DNA from: Phoronis australis
Lineage: Eukaryota; Phoronida; Phoronidae
Reading direction: 5' to 3'
DNA length: 64,000 bases
Assembly: GCA_002633005.1 (NCBI GenBank)
Contig: NMRA01000150.1
Span: 653,613-717,612, forward strand
The translations under genes and the position numbers were made by a program. The notes below the pieces were generated by a model. The model made no database searches, was not told the DNA's origin, and saw only the letters and a program-made list of their open reading frames with translations. Below, in pieces: positions 53,801 to 63,299 of this stretch. Each line of letters starts with the position of its first letter. The first letter of the stretch is position 1.

Positions 53801-56238
53801 TGTTTGTAATGTTCTTTGCCCACTATAATACAAATCAAACAGAGATGCATTTTGCCTCATTGTTGTGAGATGCTGTATTTTCTCAAAAAAGTTGTGGACA
53901 TCTGTTTCAAAAGTTAGAGGCAATGAAAAAAAATTATGTAATTTCCACTGCACTAGAAACAATTAGACATTAGTGTGCATAATTAGCTGTAATAAAATGG
54001 CATGCTAGTTTATTCATTTTATTGTTTTCAATTATTTTGTTATTTTATTACATATAAATATGTGGGCGCATATTGCTGTCATCTCTGTCTGGCGTCCGCA
54101 TCTCCTAAACCCCTTGCAGGATCTTATTGAAATTTGGCAGGTGTGTTCCTTTGGGGTTAACGACAGAGGGCGACGAGTTTCGGACCGACCCGTATACCGC
54201 TGTGCCCCCTAGTGGCAAGTTAAGTTTTTTACGTTTGCCTCTGTATCTTCAAAGGTCCTCATCTGATTTTCATAAAATTTGGCGCATAGGCATCTATTAA
54301 TGAGGTGACGATATCCTTTCGTTTTCAGATGGACTCAAAGTATTTTGCGCCACCTAGTGGCCATTTTTGTTCTTTACGAGTCTGTTTTTTGGCGTCGGTC
54401 ACTCCATCAACCAAACCGCGCAAAGGATGATTGCGAAAATTGTCATGTATGTTCTTACTATGAAGTGGATGTTGATGATGGTTTTCTGACAACTTCAACT
54501 ACAGTGGCGCCTCCTAGTGGCAATTTTGTGGGTTTTTTTGCGCCTATGGCTGTATCTCCTAAACCGTTTTCAGGATCTTTATTAAATTTAGTAAGTGTAT
54601 TTATGTTAGTAACACAGGACGACGACTTTTGGACAGATCTGAGTACTGGTGTGCCACCTTGTGGCAATTTTATTTTTTACGTTTACCTCTGTATCTTCAA
54701 AGATCCTCAATGTATTTTCATAAAATTTGGCATACAGGCATCTGTTAATGATGTGACGCTATCTCTCCATTTTCAGATGGATTCGACCTAGTTTGTTCCA
54801 CCTAGTGGCCATTTTTACTGTTTTTGAGTTTGTTTTTTTGGCATCCACTCATCTATCAACCAAACCGCTTTCAGGATAATTGTGAAAATTGGCATGTATG
54901 TTTTAACTATGAAGTGGATGGCTGACGGTTTTCAGACGACTTCGACAACTGTGGCGCCTCCTCTTGGCAGTTTTTTTAACCCTCATGGCTGTATTTCCTA
55001 AACAGTTTGGAGGATCTTTACTTAATTTAGCAAGGGTATTTCTATGATGTTGATAACGGACAACGACGACTTTCAGACGTATGTGACCACTGATGTGCCC
55101 CCTAGTGGCCATTTTTGCTGTTTTCAAACCCTGGTTTTGGCGTCCACCCCTCTGTCAACCAAATCCTTCTAGGGATGGTTTTGAAAATTGAAATGTTCTG
55201 AGTGTGAAGAGGACATTTGATGATGGCGACTGACAACTGTAGTAGTTTTGTTTTGTTTCGCGCCCATAGCTGTATTAAGATAACAACAGAGCACGACGAC
55301 TTTCAGACGGATCCAACGGATGCTGTGCCCACAACTGCCATTTTCATTTTATTCTGTTTTCCTTTGTTTCTCTGAAGTTCCTTGACCGATTTTTATAAAA
55401 TATGACATGTTCCCGTTTTTTGGATTGATTGTACGTTTTTGCGCCATCTAGTAGCCATTTTTATGATACAAATAAATAACACTAAAAGCACACCATTTGT
55501 GATGCATTTGTGGGCGCATTTCAATGCTCCGCGTTGCTCTTGTCTTCAATTAATGACATCCTCTTAACTTTTATTTTATCTTCAATTAATGATGTCCACA
55601 GCACATGAACCTATGCTCCTTGGGAATTGTGCTAAAGTTATCTGAAACATATTCCAATCACAAACACAATCCACTGTTTTCTTTTATTCTTTTATGTTGA
55701 TAATAATTTTAAATCATCAGGTAATTATACTTAATTGCATCTTTTTAGCCATCTAGACAAGGGGAAATTTAGCTTTGAAATTTTATTTTGCATATTTTTG
55801 GCAAGTTTGCATCCCAATTTTCATCAAGTATCAATCAGTATAAAATTTTTGGTCTTCAAAAGGATGTCCAAAATATTTCAAGTTCATCACTTGTTAACAG
55901 TGTATATCCAAGCAGCTTACTTCACCAAACTTTCTTGCGACATTCTATGGCTGAGTGAGGCTACTTTGGGCAGCAAAAGTTCTGCCACTTTTTCCGAAAG
56001 ACCACCTTTTTGAATGCCAAGTCAATTCCCTAAATAGCTCCCTACCTGTATGTGTGATCAGATGTTTGTCATGTGTTAAATGTTTAATTTTCAACAGGTA
56101 ACCTCAGGCTTTGAGTTGTACGCTGTGTTTGGCCCACTCGTCACCAAACAGACTGCCATTGGCTCAATCAACAAACTCCTCAAGTGGATCAAGAAAGAAG
56201 AAGATAGGTTGTTTATACTCAATGCACCTACATTTTAA
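41563..56238 (+). CDS. MON1: MON1 vacuolar fusion protein homolog, whole gene, complete
   Basis: Seven coding exons: 41563-41820, 45359-45570, 48228-48666, 51068-51243, 51635-51755, 53406-53687, 56098-56238. They splice in matching phases to 542 codons plus stop, close to vertebrate MON1A/MON1B length. The N-terminal ~130 residues are acidic, Ser-rich and poorly conserved; then come the three longin-like domains starting at [18 protein letters not shown]. Family role: with CCZ1, guanine-nucleotide exchange factor for Rab7, driving the Rab5-to-Rab7 switch on late endosomes and autophagosomes. An in-frame ATG 32 codons upstream (41467) would add a hydrophobic stretch unknown in the family; ATG at 41563 is preferred because the family protein starts with a polar acidic segment, it has G at +4, and a possible 5'UTR acceptor (GCCACAG) ends three bases before it. 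Confidence 0.95.
41845..42240. repeat. ~38-bp degenerate minisatellite just after MON1 exon 1 donor
   Basis: About ten diverged units of CTAGATCTACATTACACTNC + TGTACAGCA. Homology begins ~15-25 bases past the donor at 41821. Another donor-proximal array, though the GT itself is not clearly included. Confidence 0.75.
42274..42736. mobile_element. Palindromic MITE, ~460 bp
   Basis: Ends TATAATGGTCCCTGATTTA and, reverse-complemented, ATAGTGGTCCCTGATTTA. Inside, a second inverted pair: CCAAACTGAAGCTACCATAA (about 42372) and the complement of TTACAGTAGCTTCAGTTTGG (about 42600). Most of the element folds on itself; no coding content. Confidence 0.78.
42748..42826. repeat. ~12-13-bp minisatellite, left part
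   Basis: Units of CTGGCTGGTATGT. The same type of array (CTGGATGGTATGT) continues at 43870-43980 on the other side of a LINE fragment. Confidence 0.85.
42827..43866 (-). mobile_element. 5'-truncated non-LTR retrotransposon (CR1/L2-like), decayed
   Basis: Minus-strand frames 43433-43870 and 43053-43421 encode the tail of an ORF2 reverse-transcriptase protein: [38 protein letters not shown], then the C-terminal part with NWNSFPVSV and a zinc-knuckle-like C.CG(8)H...KC motif ([16 protein letters not shown]). The two halves are in different frames around 43420-43435, so it is defective. 3' end lies near 42830 with AATAAA on the minus strand. Inserted in a minisatellite, antisense to MON1. Confidence 0.88.
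43870..43980. repeat. ~13-bp minisatellite, right part
   Basis: Units of CTGGATGGTATGT with ~26-bp higher-order period; see 42748-42826. Confidence 0.88.
43985..44860. other. MON1 intron 1 sequence, nothing recognised
   Basis: No tandem, inverted or coding structure noticed. Confidence 0.4.
44870..45043. repeat. 36-bp minisatellite, ~4-5 copies
   Basis: Units of ATGTGACCTGTTTACTTTAC + TTGAACATGAGACTAA, in MON1 intron 1. Confidence 0.92.
45359..45570 (+). CDS. MON1: MON1 exon 2
   Basis: Acceptor ACATAG, donor AG|GTTAGT. Acidic Ser/Asn/Glu-rich segment (with [20 protein letters not shown]), ending in GKPIYSR; the [18 protein letters not shown] box spanning exons 2-3 starts the first longin domain. 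Confidence 0.96.
45600..46260. other. MON1 intron 2 sequence, nothing recognised
   Basis: AT-rich, no structure noticed. Confidence 0.4.
46264..46445. repeat. 29-bp minisatellite, ~6 copies
   Basis: Units of GGATTGAAAAGCGGTACATT + CGGATAACT. Minus-strand open frames here are repeat artefacts. Confidence 0.95.
46948..47015. repeat. (CA)n / (CATA)n microsatellite
   Basis: CACACACA tract with CATACATA at its end. Confidence 0.95.
47255..47350 (+). repeat. Tail fragment of the interspersed element
   Basis: GCAGCGCCTCCTAATGACCC, GTTTGTGATGCAGTGTTGGG and CAATGCCCCCAGTGTTGCTC match the tail of the copy ending at about 55550. Sense relative to MON1. Confidence 0.6.
47888..47985. repeat. ~47-bp tandem duplication
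   Basis: AAAACAACATGTTGACCTTG + TGTGAAGTTGCAGGTATTTA repeated twice with few differences. Confidence 0.85.
48228..48666 (+). CDS. MON1: MON1 exon 3
   Basis: Acceptor TTTTGCAG, donor AAG|GTATGT; 439 bases. Encodes [40 protein letters not shown] and [14 protein letters not shown], then [29 protein letters not shown] and RCLPLA.AVRD are MON1 signatures. Confidence 0.97.
48780..49440 (+). repeat. Interspersed internally repetitive element, copy 4
   Basis: Contains ACTCCCCCTAGTGGCAATTT, a GTTCCTTGGCGTTTTTTCTG box and TGTGCCACCTATTGGCCATG, the same blocks as the 54070-55550 copy, in the sense direction of MON1. Confidence 0.65.
49614..50535. repeat. ~30-bp G-rich minisatellite, ~0.9 kb
   Basis: Around 30 diverged units such as GGTGTCTTGCCCTGGAGGTG + TCACACCCTAA, shifting to shorter CTGGAGATGTCTTG units downstream. 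Higher-order repetition (49640-49720 resembles 49800-49890). The plus-strand open frames of 60-170 codons inside are repeat artefacts. Confidence 0.93.
51068..51243 (+). CDS. MON1: MON1 exon 4
   Basis: Acceptor TGCTTCAG, donor CAG|GTGAGC. Encodes [38 protein letters not shown] and [11 protein letters not shown]-type [14 protein letters not shown]; all conserved in MON1. The donor is the first of a chain of tandem donors. Confidence 0.96.
51241..51436. repeat. 19-bp minisatellite made of tandem splice donors
   Basis: Ten units of CAGGTGAGCATATTGATAA, then CAGGTAAGC. The first CAG|GTGAGC is the real end of MON1 exon 4; most units keep a GT donor (two read CAGATGAGC). The last, CAG|GTAAGC, is at least as good as the first. 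Read-through of the first gives AGG TGA, an immediate stop. Confidence 0.97.
51635..51755 (+). CDS. MON1: MON1 exon 5
   Basis: Acceptor TTTTCAG, donor GAG|GTGAGT. Encodes [20 protein letters not shown], then [19 protein letters not shown], matching H.HISYL.P...LC.....D...FF..SDCR..... of MON1. Confidence 0.96.
51795..51945. repeat. 26-bp minisatellite, ~6 copies
   Basis: Units of AGGTCTAAGGAGGGTCAGAC + CATAAG, starting ~40 bases after the donor of MON1 exon 5. Confidence 0.92.
51950..53150. other. MON1 intron 5 sequence, nothing recognised
   Basis: No tandem or coding structure noticed. Confidence 0.4.
53155..53262. repeat. ~53-bp tandem duplication
   Basis: CACTTGTCACTTGATTAGAC + ACAATGAACA + AATGTTGGA occurs twice. 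Confidence 0.88.
53406..53687 (+). CDS. MON1: MON1 exon 6
   Basis: Acceptor CTTTTCAG, donor TGG|GTGAGC; 94 codons, phase 0. Contains [31 protein letters not shown] and [30 protein letters not shown] and the TSPE...PY box are MON1 signatures. Confidence 0.97.
53712..53800. repeat. 15-bp minisatellite, ~5 copies
   Basis: Units of AAAGGGGGTCACACC, starting ~25 bases after the donor of MON1 exon 6. Confidence 0.92.
54065..55550 (+). repeat. Interspersed internally repetitive element, copy 5 (best preserved)
   Basis: Head GTGGGCGCATATTGCTGTCA + TCTCTGTCTGGCGTCC, then alternating blocks every ~180-200 bases: a CCTAGTGGCAATTTTxTTTT core, GTTTGCCTCTGTATCTTCAA, TTTTCATAAAATTTGGCATA and GCGCCACCTAGTGGCCATTT; tail GTGGGCGCATTTCAATGCTC + CGCGTTGCTCTTG. 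Head and tail share GTGGGCGCAT. No TIR, no poly-A, no long open frame; class unknown. Sense relative to MON1. Confidence 0.78.
56098..56238 (+). CDS. MON1: MON1 terminal exon
   Basis: Acceptor TTCAACAG, 46 codons and TAA. Encodes [20 protein letters not shown], then [20 protein letters not shown] and PTF, matching the strongly conserved MON1 C-terminus ([11 protein letters not shown]). Confidence 0.97.
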   Translation, partial: VTSGFELYAVFGPLVTKQTAIGSINKLLKWIKKEEDRLFILNAPTF

Positions 56239-57090
56239 TGTACAGTCGTCGAATTAGAGCAAAAAATCAGACTTGGAAGACTGGGAGGGATTTAATGTGG
56301 TTTATAGCTTTCCCTGTGACAATGCAAGTTCTGTGTTTGTTGTACATCGATTGCAAGTGGCACACTCTGCTTCTTAACTAGAACTAAATAGTGTTATTAT
56401 AGTATTCATTGGAGTTATGGGATATGAAATACTTGAAGGATTTCCAATTTCTCTCTAAGTAAATGAACACTTAATATGGTGTCATTAATTCACAAGTCTT
56501 CATGTATTTCTGTCGTTCTTCACCTGCCCTCTGTTGGACATCTACTGGCTTTATAGGCATGATTAATGATACATTTCACTAAGCCACGTTATGTACTCTC
56601 ACTGGATTTCATCTGTTACTAATAAAATAGCATATGTGAATCATTTCTGAAATTAAATCCTGTTGTTTTGGCAGGTTTACTGGTGGGCATTGAAACTATT
56701 ATCCTTTTATCAATGAAGTCTTTGTGTCACTAGAAGCTTGGCTTTAGCATTAACTGGACCTGTATCTTCACAAGTGTATTCGTCAAACAGAGTGTTCTCA
56801 TGACAATATCCTATGTTACTGCAAGGGTTATGTCTTGAGCTGTCTGCTTCAAGGAGTGGTCTTTAAATGATTTGTAAAACCTGAACCTGGTTACAAGTCA
56901 CCGAACCTTTTGACCCAACCGTTTGTCACCTGATGTTTTTAAACAGCAATTAAAAGTGCAGTTTGCTTGTACACTACTTCCAAAATCAAATACTGAGGTG
57001 TTAGTTCTAGTTGGTTTGAAACTTGTATCATCAGTCATGCTAAGTCTGTTCAATTGATGTTGATCCCAATAAAGTGTTATAATATGTTAA
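56239..57090 (+). other. MON1 3' untranslated region
   Basis: Candidate AATAAA signals at about 56620 and at 57068-57073 (CCCAATAAAGTGTTAT); the second is followed by a T/GT-rich stretch and is the more likely end. Confidence 0.55.
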
Positions 57091-57239
57091 TTTATCACTT
57101 TAGTTCACTGTTCATTTACATCTAACACCCGGGACATTTCGCTGCTGCATAGTTGTCAATCATTGAATCTTATGAAATCGCTTTGGGGTTTTAAAGCACT
57201 ACCAGGCATATCCGATCTGGATTTTCTGTCAAATGGGCC

Positions 57240-57660
57240 CACAACTTAAGTCATACTAAAATGACTACATGAGCAGGACGCACGAGGTGACCTGGACAAA
57301 CGCTGCCAACTGACTACATGTGCACACAACTTAAGTCATACTCAACTGACTGCATGACCAGTACACACAACGTGACCAGGACACGCTGCCAACTGACTAC
57401 ATGTACGCACAACTTAGAGGGGCGGATCCGTGATTTTGAGTTGGGGGGTAGGGGCAGGGCAGAGTATTAGCCAGGATTTTGCCCGTCAAACATTCGCACC
57501 GCCGAACTGCCAAAAGGAATCGGGGAGAATTTTAGGGAGGCCATGCCACCCCTCTAAATCCGCCACTGACAAGTCGTACTCAACTGACTACATGATCAGG
57601 ACACACATTGCCAACTGACTACATGACCAGGGCACACGTTGCCAAATCACTATTCTTGGT
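57240..57660. repeat. ~40-bp minisatellite, interrupted by a short element
   Basis: Units of CCAACTGACTACATGTNCNC + ACAACTTAAGTCATACTC and shorter GACCAGGACACACG blocks. Interrupted at about 57418-57567. The motif CTGCCAACTGACTACATG is the reverse complement of the units at 63300-63895. Confidence 0.85.
57418..57567. mobile_element. Short hAT-like MITE, 150 bp
   Basis: Left end GAGGGGCGGATCCGTGATTTT and right end, reverse-complemented, CAGTGGCGGATTTAGAGGGG; such GGGGCGGAT termini are typical of hAT-family elements. Splits the surrounding minisatellite unit. Confidence 0.7.
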
Positions 57661-57913
57661 CAACCACAATAAACACTGAAGCGTTTTCTCCAATACCCGA
57701 TTGTACCAACTGTCTTGTTTGTATGGAAATAGAATTCTGTCAGGGTAAGGAATAGCATGAAAACAATTTTGATTTTCCTCTTTAGCCACCTAAACGGCGA
57801 AATGCAGTTTTATTTAGTCATTTTAACATAGAACCCACGAATAGTAATTTTTCTCTGAAACGAGGCGTGAACAACATGAAGGGTTGTTTACATTCCAATC
57901 GCTAGTTCACATG

Positions 57914-58040
57914 GGAGGCGCACCATAGGGGGCTGGGAGAGTCTACAGCCCCCTACTTTTTTCAGTGCTGCGCTGCCCATGGTCTATGGGCTCTGGTGGC
58001 TATAGCCCCACTTTTTTTCAGAGCTGCACCGCCCATGGTT
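57914..58040. mobile_element. Hairpin-like short element
   Basis: AGGCGCACCATAGGGGGCTG ... CAGTGCTGCGCTGCCCATGG and a second half ending CAGAGCTGCACCGCCCATGG. Related to 61044-61120. Confidence 0.55.
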
Positions 58041-58044
58041 CATG

Positions 58045-59650
58045 GACCAGATTAGCCGTTCAAAACAGTTTTCTAACTGCAAACGGTGGAAGATTGCCGC
58101 TAAATTCAATTATAAAGTAATTATGTTTTACCATGATCAGGGTTCGTCACCACGGGCTCCGTGGTAACTCTTCCGGTTCTCGTGGACCATTGTTAATTGA
58201 TGCATGGTTGACATTCCAATGCCAAAATCAAACTAATGCATGGTTCATGTCGCTGAAGTACTTACTCGTAGTAACAGTTCAAGGGATTTTTGTATGTTTC
58301 TGTGGCCCAGAATATGTTACGGGACAATAGCTTAAAGGCTGCAATCAAGTCATACCTGTAGTCGGTTACTGAAACGAGAGGACGAGTATGCGGGACCAAC
58401 TACAACATAAGTTGCCGCGACGTACTGCACAGAACTTGAATTTGCCTTGTGGGATTGCTGCAGATAAGTGTTTACATTGGCATTTGTAAAAAATAACCAG
58501 TAATGAATGTCTCACTAAACAAATCCGCGTAACTGGTTTGCAGACAACACCGCCACTTTTTGTCATTCTGTACCCATTTGTTAATTCTTTGAGCGATGTT
58601 TGACTTACCTTCAGTTCGATAGTTCTCCCTCCGCAAAGTGATATATTGACTATTCCGGCACATTGCGCGCGCATAAATGACAACGAGTGACTTTACAGAA
58701 CTTGATGGCTTTCTTGAGAAACTTCGTTGTTGAGCAAAACGGAAAGAGACAAAATACCGCATAAACAACATTTAATGTTGGTATATTACGAGAACAGTCA
58801 GAATGAGCACAAAACAATACATTTACAACTATCAATTTGTCAATGCCAAATGGCCTTTGTCCTTTGACACAAACAAGATCCTGGGAAGTTAGAATTTGTA
58901 TACTTATACAATGTAAACGAACGATTGCATGCCCGTAGGAAGGAAAATACTATTGGGGGGCACAAACCAATCTGACTTCGCTAACCTACCCCCNCATACT
59001 GTACCGAGCCCCCCCCCCCCACGTCCGCCATAGGTGGGGGTAATACCGAGGATGCAGCCATCAGGATTTGAGTAAACGTGAATCAGCAAAGTTTCACGGA
59101 GAGTAAGAATGGGTCTAGGTCCAGCGTACTGACGGGTAGCTCGAAGCTGCCTGAAGTGACTATAGCTGGGCTCCAACATTGTATTCGCACCCGTATTCCT
59201 CTGCTGTGGATCAAAGGTCAAGGTTTGTTTTATGATCCAGTTTCGGGAAAACTTCATTTTATTATTGCCAGTCTTTGAAGTAATTTTTGAACAAAATGTT
59301 CGAGAAAAACGACACAAAATCCCCTAAAAAAAGCAAATCTTCGTATTCATAATTCATAGTCCTGAACGAACCATGTATTCCGTTTTTTTTTTTCTTTTCT
59401 TTAGTAAAAGGTCACATCCTCAACAATGTTAAGCTGATTGCGTGCATGCTGTGTCTGTAGTATGCACGGGAAATGCAAGCAAACGATTCCGTTTTGAAAG
59501 ACAAAAATTCATTGTTCAACACTACTGAAAACTAAAAACATCATAGAACTGCAAAGGGGATCTTTCCAAGTTGATGACCAATGAGTTAGATTTTATATAT
59601 TTAAGTAATTAAACGTCTTTTTCGATCTACGGTTTGTAAACTTAAACCCA
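58045..59650. other. Intergenic, nothing recognised
   Basis: Only short open frames; a C-rich tract at 59011-59022 and a single N at 58994 mark a poorly assembled spot. Confidence 0.4.
58994..58994. other. Single-N assembly mark
   Basis: Lone N in a C-run. Confidence 0.95.
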
Positions 59651-59659
59651 GTAATCTAG

Positions 59660-60350
59660 TTTCTAAGCCAATAGACAATTTATTGTCATTTGAAATGTGA
59701 AGAGGATTCTGGGATACTTTATAGAGCTGTCCGAAATTCATCAATTTCGTTGAGAATTATTTCAGATAGGCAAAAAGCATTTAGCGTACTTTTATATTTG
59801 AGGATCTGATGATAGATCGAATTTTCCCGATGTCTGCTTGCAACTAAGTTCATTGAAGCATTCTCATTTCTACAAGATTAGCTTCTAATTGTCAAAAAAA
59901 CTAATCCGTCAATCAGTCCACATTCATAGATACATAAACATGTAAATCAGAATCCAACAATCAAATCCATGAGCAACGCGTTTACCTTTATTATTAAAAT
60001 AACTCAATTCTGTTTTGACCTCCTGTTAGTGAGTTTAAACAACAAAACTTGTACCGAAGTCAAAAAGCAATGTATTTATTGTCATTTGAAATGTGAGTAA
60101 ATTTTTGGGAAGTGTCCAAATTCCATCAATGTCTTTGAGTGTTGTTTTAAACAGGCAAAAAGCGGCCAGGTGCACTTTACTATTTGGGGATCTGATTACA
60201 TTTTTTTTCATATCCAGGCTACAACTAAATTCCCTGAATCGTCATCATTTCTTAAAAGATTAGCATCTAATTGTCAAAAAGCATCTATTAACCTGTCGGT
60301 TTTCGCAGATACATAAGCATGTAAATCAGAAAACAACGAATTTGTTTAAT
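59660..60350. repeat. Degenerate tandem duplication, period ~400 bp
   Basis: TTTATTGTCATTTGAAATGT, GGCAAAAAGC, GGGGATCTGAT-like, GATTAGCxTCTAATTGTCAA and AGATACATAAxCATGTAAAT occur in the same order at about 59677-59960 and 60072-60335. Confidence 0.85.
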
Positions 60351-61043
60351 CAAAACGGAAATCAATGTTATAAGCAATGTCCGCAGCCATGCTCGCAGAT
60401 TTTTGGCGGGTAACCCGGGGAAAATGGGAGATTGGGCATTCATAGTAAGGTGTATTTTTGCATACTACCGAGGTACCTATAACGGTTCACGAGTTTAACT
60501 TGACACCCCTCTCACAAAAAACGTTAAAATACCGTTCATTATTGGGGGTATTTGTGTACACTCGATCACCCCAATAGTAGCCTCGACAGCAGAGTTTTAC
60601 ACATGTGGGAATTCCTTACAAACAAGTCATAGTAACCATTTTCAAAAGAGATACTATTCTTGTGGTACTATGGGAAACAGCAACATTACTTTAAAATTAC
60701 ATTATTTTTTGGCCATAGTACGATTAGAAAACGGACAATCTCTCACTCTTGGCATTTCACCGCATGGATGTGGAATGGTAATTGACACTTGTCCTACTGT
60801 ACATATCCTGACGATGACTTATGAAAAGACGTAACGTTGAGTTAAAATGAACTGTTTTATTTGTGCGGCGATTGTACGTTTTATAATTATAATCCTTTTG
60901 TGTAATTAACACGTTCTTCAAAATTCCATCCTTTCGATGGTTGATCAATCCCATTGTATTTTTTCACATTTTTGTTTGGATCGAATGTCTTGACACTGCT
61001 GTGCTGTGCACGAATGTTGGTGCTCGAGAATACTTGGCAGTGT

Positions 61044-61120
61044 CCATGGGCGGCGCACCAAAGGGAGGGGGGGGGGGGCTTTAACCCCCCACACTTTTTT
61101 CAGTGCTGCACCGCCCATGG
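61044..61120. mobile_element. 77-bp hairpin element
   Basis: CCATGGGCGGCGCACCAAAG ... CAGTGCTGCACCGCCCATGG: inverted ends around a G-run/C-run loop. Probably an internally deleted MITE. Confidence 0.65.
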
Positions 61121-61659
61121 TGTCGGATTTACATGCATAGATGGACAAAGGGAAATTTACCCGAACTTCTTCACCGAGACAGGGTACCGTCTGAAATGGG
61201 ACCCCTTAATTGTGTAAGACTAAACATCATTAAGCTTGGAAAAAAGTGACAGATCATTGCACCGTCGTGTGGTCACAAGACGTTTCAGGAAGTGATCCTC
61301 TTCAACATGAAAGTCAGTTGCACAATTTCACAAAAAACAGTAAACTAGACGTAATCAAGTCCAACATTGGACCCTCTATCAGTGAGCGGACCCTTAAGAA
61401 TTTGTCAATAAAAACATAAAAAGGGGCCCCTCAAAATGAATTTATCAATACTTTGAAAAATCAAGAAATGTGCAGAAAATTGATGATTATGATATCTGTC
61501 AGGGCATCAAGTGAGACACAATTCGAGAAAAAGCGACAGTTGTTCCCGTTATCCCTTACCAAAGAGGTGCGTCTGGAAAAATATGGTTTTGCAGTCGCAA
61601 AATTTTGACTTCGCTCTACAATTGTTTTGAAATATAATGCATGAATAATTACATGCATG

Positions 61660-61935
61660 TCTTCAAGTGCGTTAAAACGACCTGTGCTGCGAAAGCGGAG
61701 ACCTCAACAACAATGGCCTGGCCAGGGTCCCCAAAGGTAAACCATGCACTGATGCAGAGTTGTTAAATGTTTCTCTTGATTTTTCTCTCTTATCCGAATT
61801 CAGCAGTCTTTCTTTTCTTAACTGTCCCCGCCCAACGCGTATGTCGGTTGCCACGGTTGAACCCTGACGCCTGAAAATTTCTGGGGGGCCCGTACAACCC
61901 CCCCCCCCTCCGGCCCCCGCTTTCTACGGCCCTGG
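61660..61935 (+). repeat. Dispersed repeat, second copy of 15430-15760
   Basis: See 15430-15760; same block order including CGGAGACCTCAACAACAATG and GTCGGTTGCCACGGTTGAAC, with a C-run tail. Confidence 0.7.
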
Positions 61936-62180
61936 ATAAAAGCGAAACTATGTCAAATCACACCGGTCAAAATACAAATGAATTCAGGCTCTAGAACTAA
62001 CTAAATGAAACAGTTATGCGAAATGCAAAATTCCAGGTCACGGGAAAACGCCCAACGGAAGAAAATGCATATACGTCAGAGTAACTTAGGGCGCAAAGAC
62101 CAAGAATCTGGAGACGAGAAAATGCAATGCACATACCTAAAAACAAATACAGATACAAACGTATGATTACATCAAGGAGT

Positions 62181-62351
62181 NNNNNNNNNNNNNNNNNNNN
62201 NNNNNNNNNNNNNNNNNNNNNNNNNNNNNNNNNNNNNNNNNNNNNNNNNNNNNNNNNNNNNNNNNNNNNNNNNNNNNNNNNNNNNNNNNNNNNNNNNNNN
62301 NNNNNNNNNNNNNNNNNNNNNNNNNNNNNNNNNNNNNNNNNNNNNNNNNNN
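62181..62351. other. Assembly gap of 171 Ns
   Basis: Run of N. Confidence 0.99.
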
Positions 62352-62879
62352 AGTGGCGCTGCGCACTACGACTCCGTTTCCGTCGTCTGCTCCACTGTGC
62401 AATGAAGAAAATTTACTTCATTTTTTAAAGAAAATGGAACCTGAGTGACGATGAAAAAAACAGAAGCTGCTGGTAAGATGTGAATTTTAATCGAAGCCTT
62501 AGTGAATCACTCAGAAACCTGCAATACTCTCTTTGTCAAACCTTATCTTAAGACGATTTCCAAAGCAATTCTGTCATTATTGCCAACACGAAAAATGGAT
62601 TTGGTCTTTTGGGCATTTAAGACTATTTCAAATACGACAAATTTGTTAAGAATTGATGGCACAAAATATGAAACGTGTAATAAGCATTACAAAAAGAAGT
62701 AAGTTTCGCGCGCAAACGCTGTGGCCCATAAACAAGTAGGTCTTTTAATATTAGACTATACGCCAGGTCGTGAGTTCGAGTCTTTGGTACGTGCATTTTT
62801 TCCTGTTTGACACGTTCTCCGTCTTTTTTTGCCTTTTTCATGGATAATACTTCAGGAATCAAGGAAAATGCTTGAGTTT

Positions 62880-63052
62880 TAGAGGTAAAAACAGAAAAAT
62901 TTCCTGGGTGGGAGGGGGTTTGCCCCCCTCCCGACCTCTCCCCATTCGGTGCTATGCGCATCTACAATCGTGGTTCGGTTTGCGCAAATGCTTCCAGCCG
63001 GACAAAATGTTGGGCCCCTCCCTTGTGATATCCTAGATCCGCCACTGACCAC
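62880..63052. mobile_element. hAT-like element end fragment
   Basis: GGGTTTGCCCCCCTCCCGAC, then CCTCCCTTGTGATATCCTAG + ATCCGCCACTGAC, a hAT-type terminus matching the right end of the 57418-57567 element. The other end was not located. Confidence 0.5.
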
Positions 63053-63299
63053 CGAGTAAAATGTACATGATATCACACTCGTCAGTCATTAATTTTCATG
63101 GAACTAAGCAAAAGAACTAATTTATTTACAGGATGCAAAAAAGTTGACGTCAACGTTTTAAGATGACTGCTCCTTACATTGTGATCCATCACCAATTCTG
63201 TCACTCGACCCATATTCCAGTCTCTCCTGTGAAAGCCTTCCTCCTTGATGAGTACATCATTCACCTTCAGATTGCGACTCGGAACTTGCCACTTAGTAT

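Noticed and set aside
59011-59022. C-run and N as a possible functional element
   Set aside because: Homopolymer with an N at 58994 is more likely a sequencing weak spot.
62761-62785. Possible tRNA-like GTTCGAGTC motif
   Set aside because: The GTTCGAGTC T-loop-like string is present, but I could not find a matching acceptor stem or D-arm by eye.
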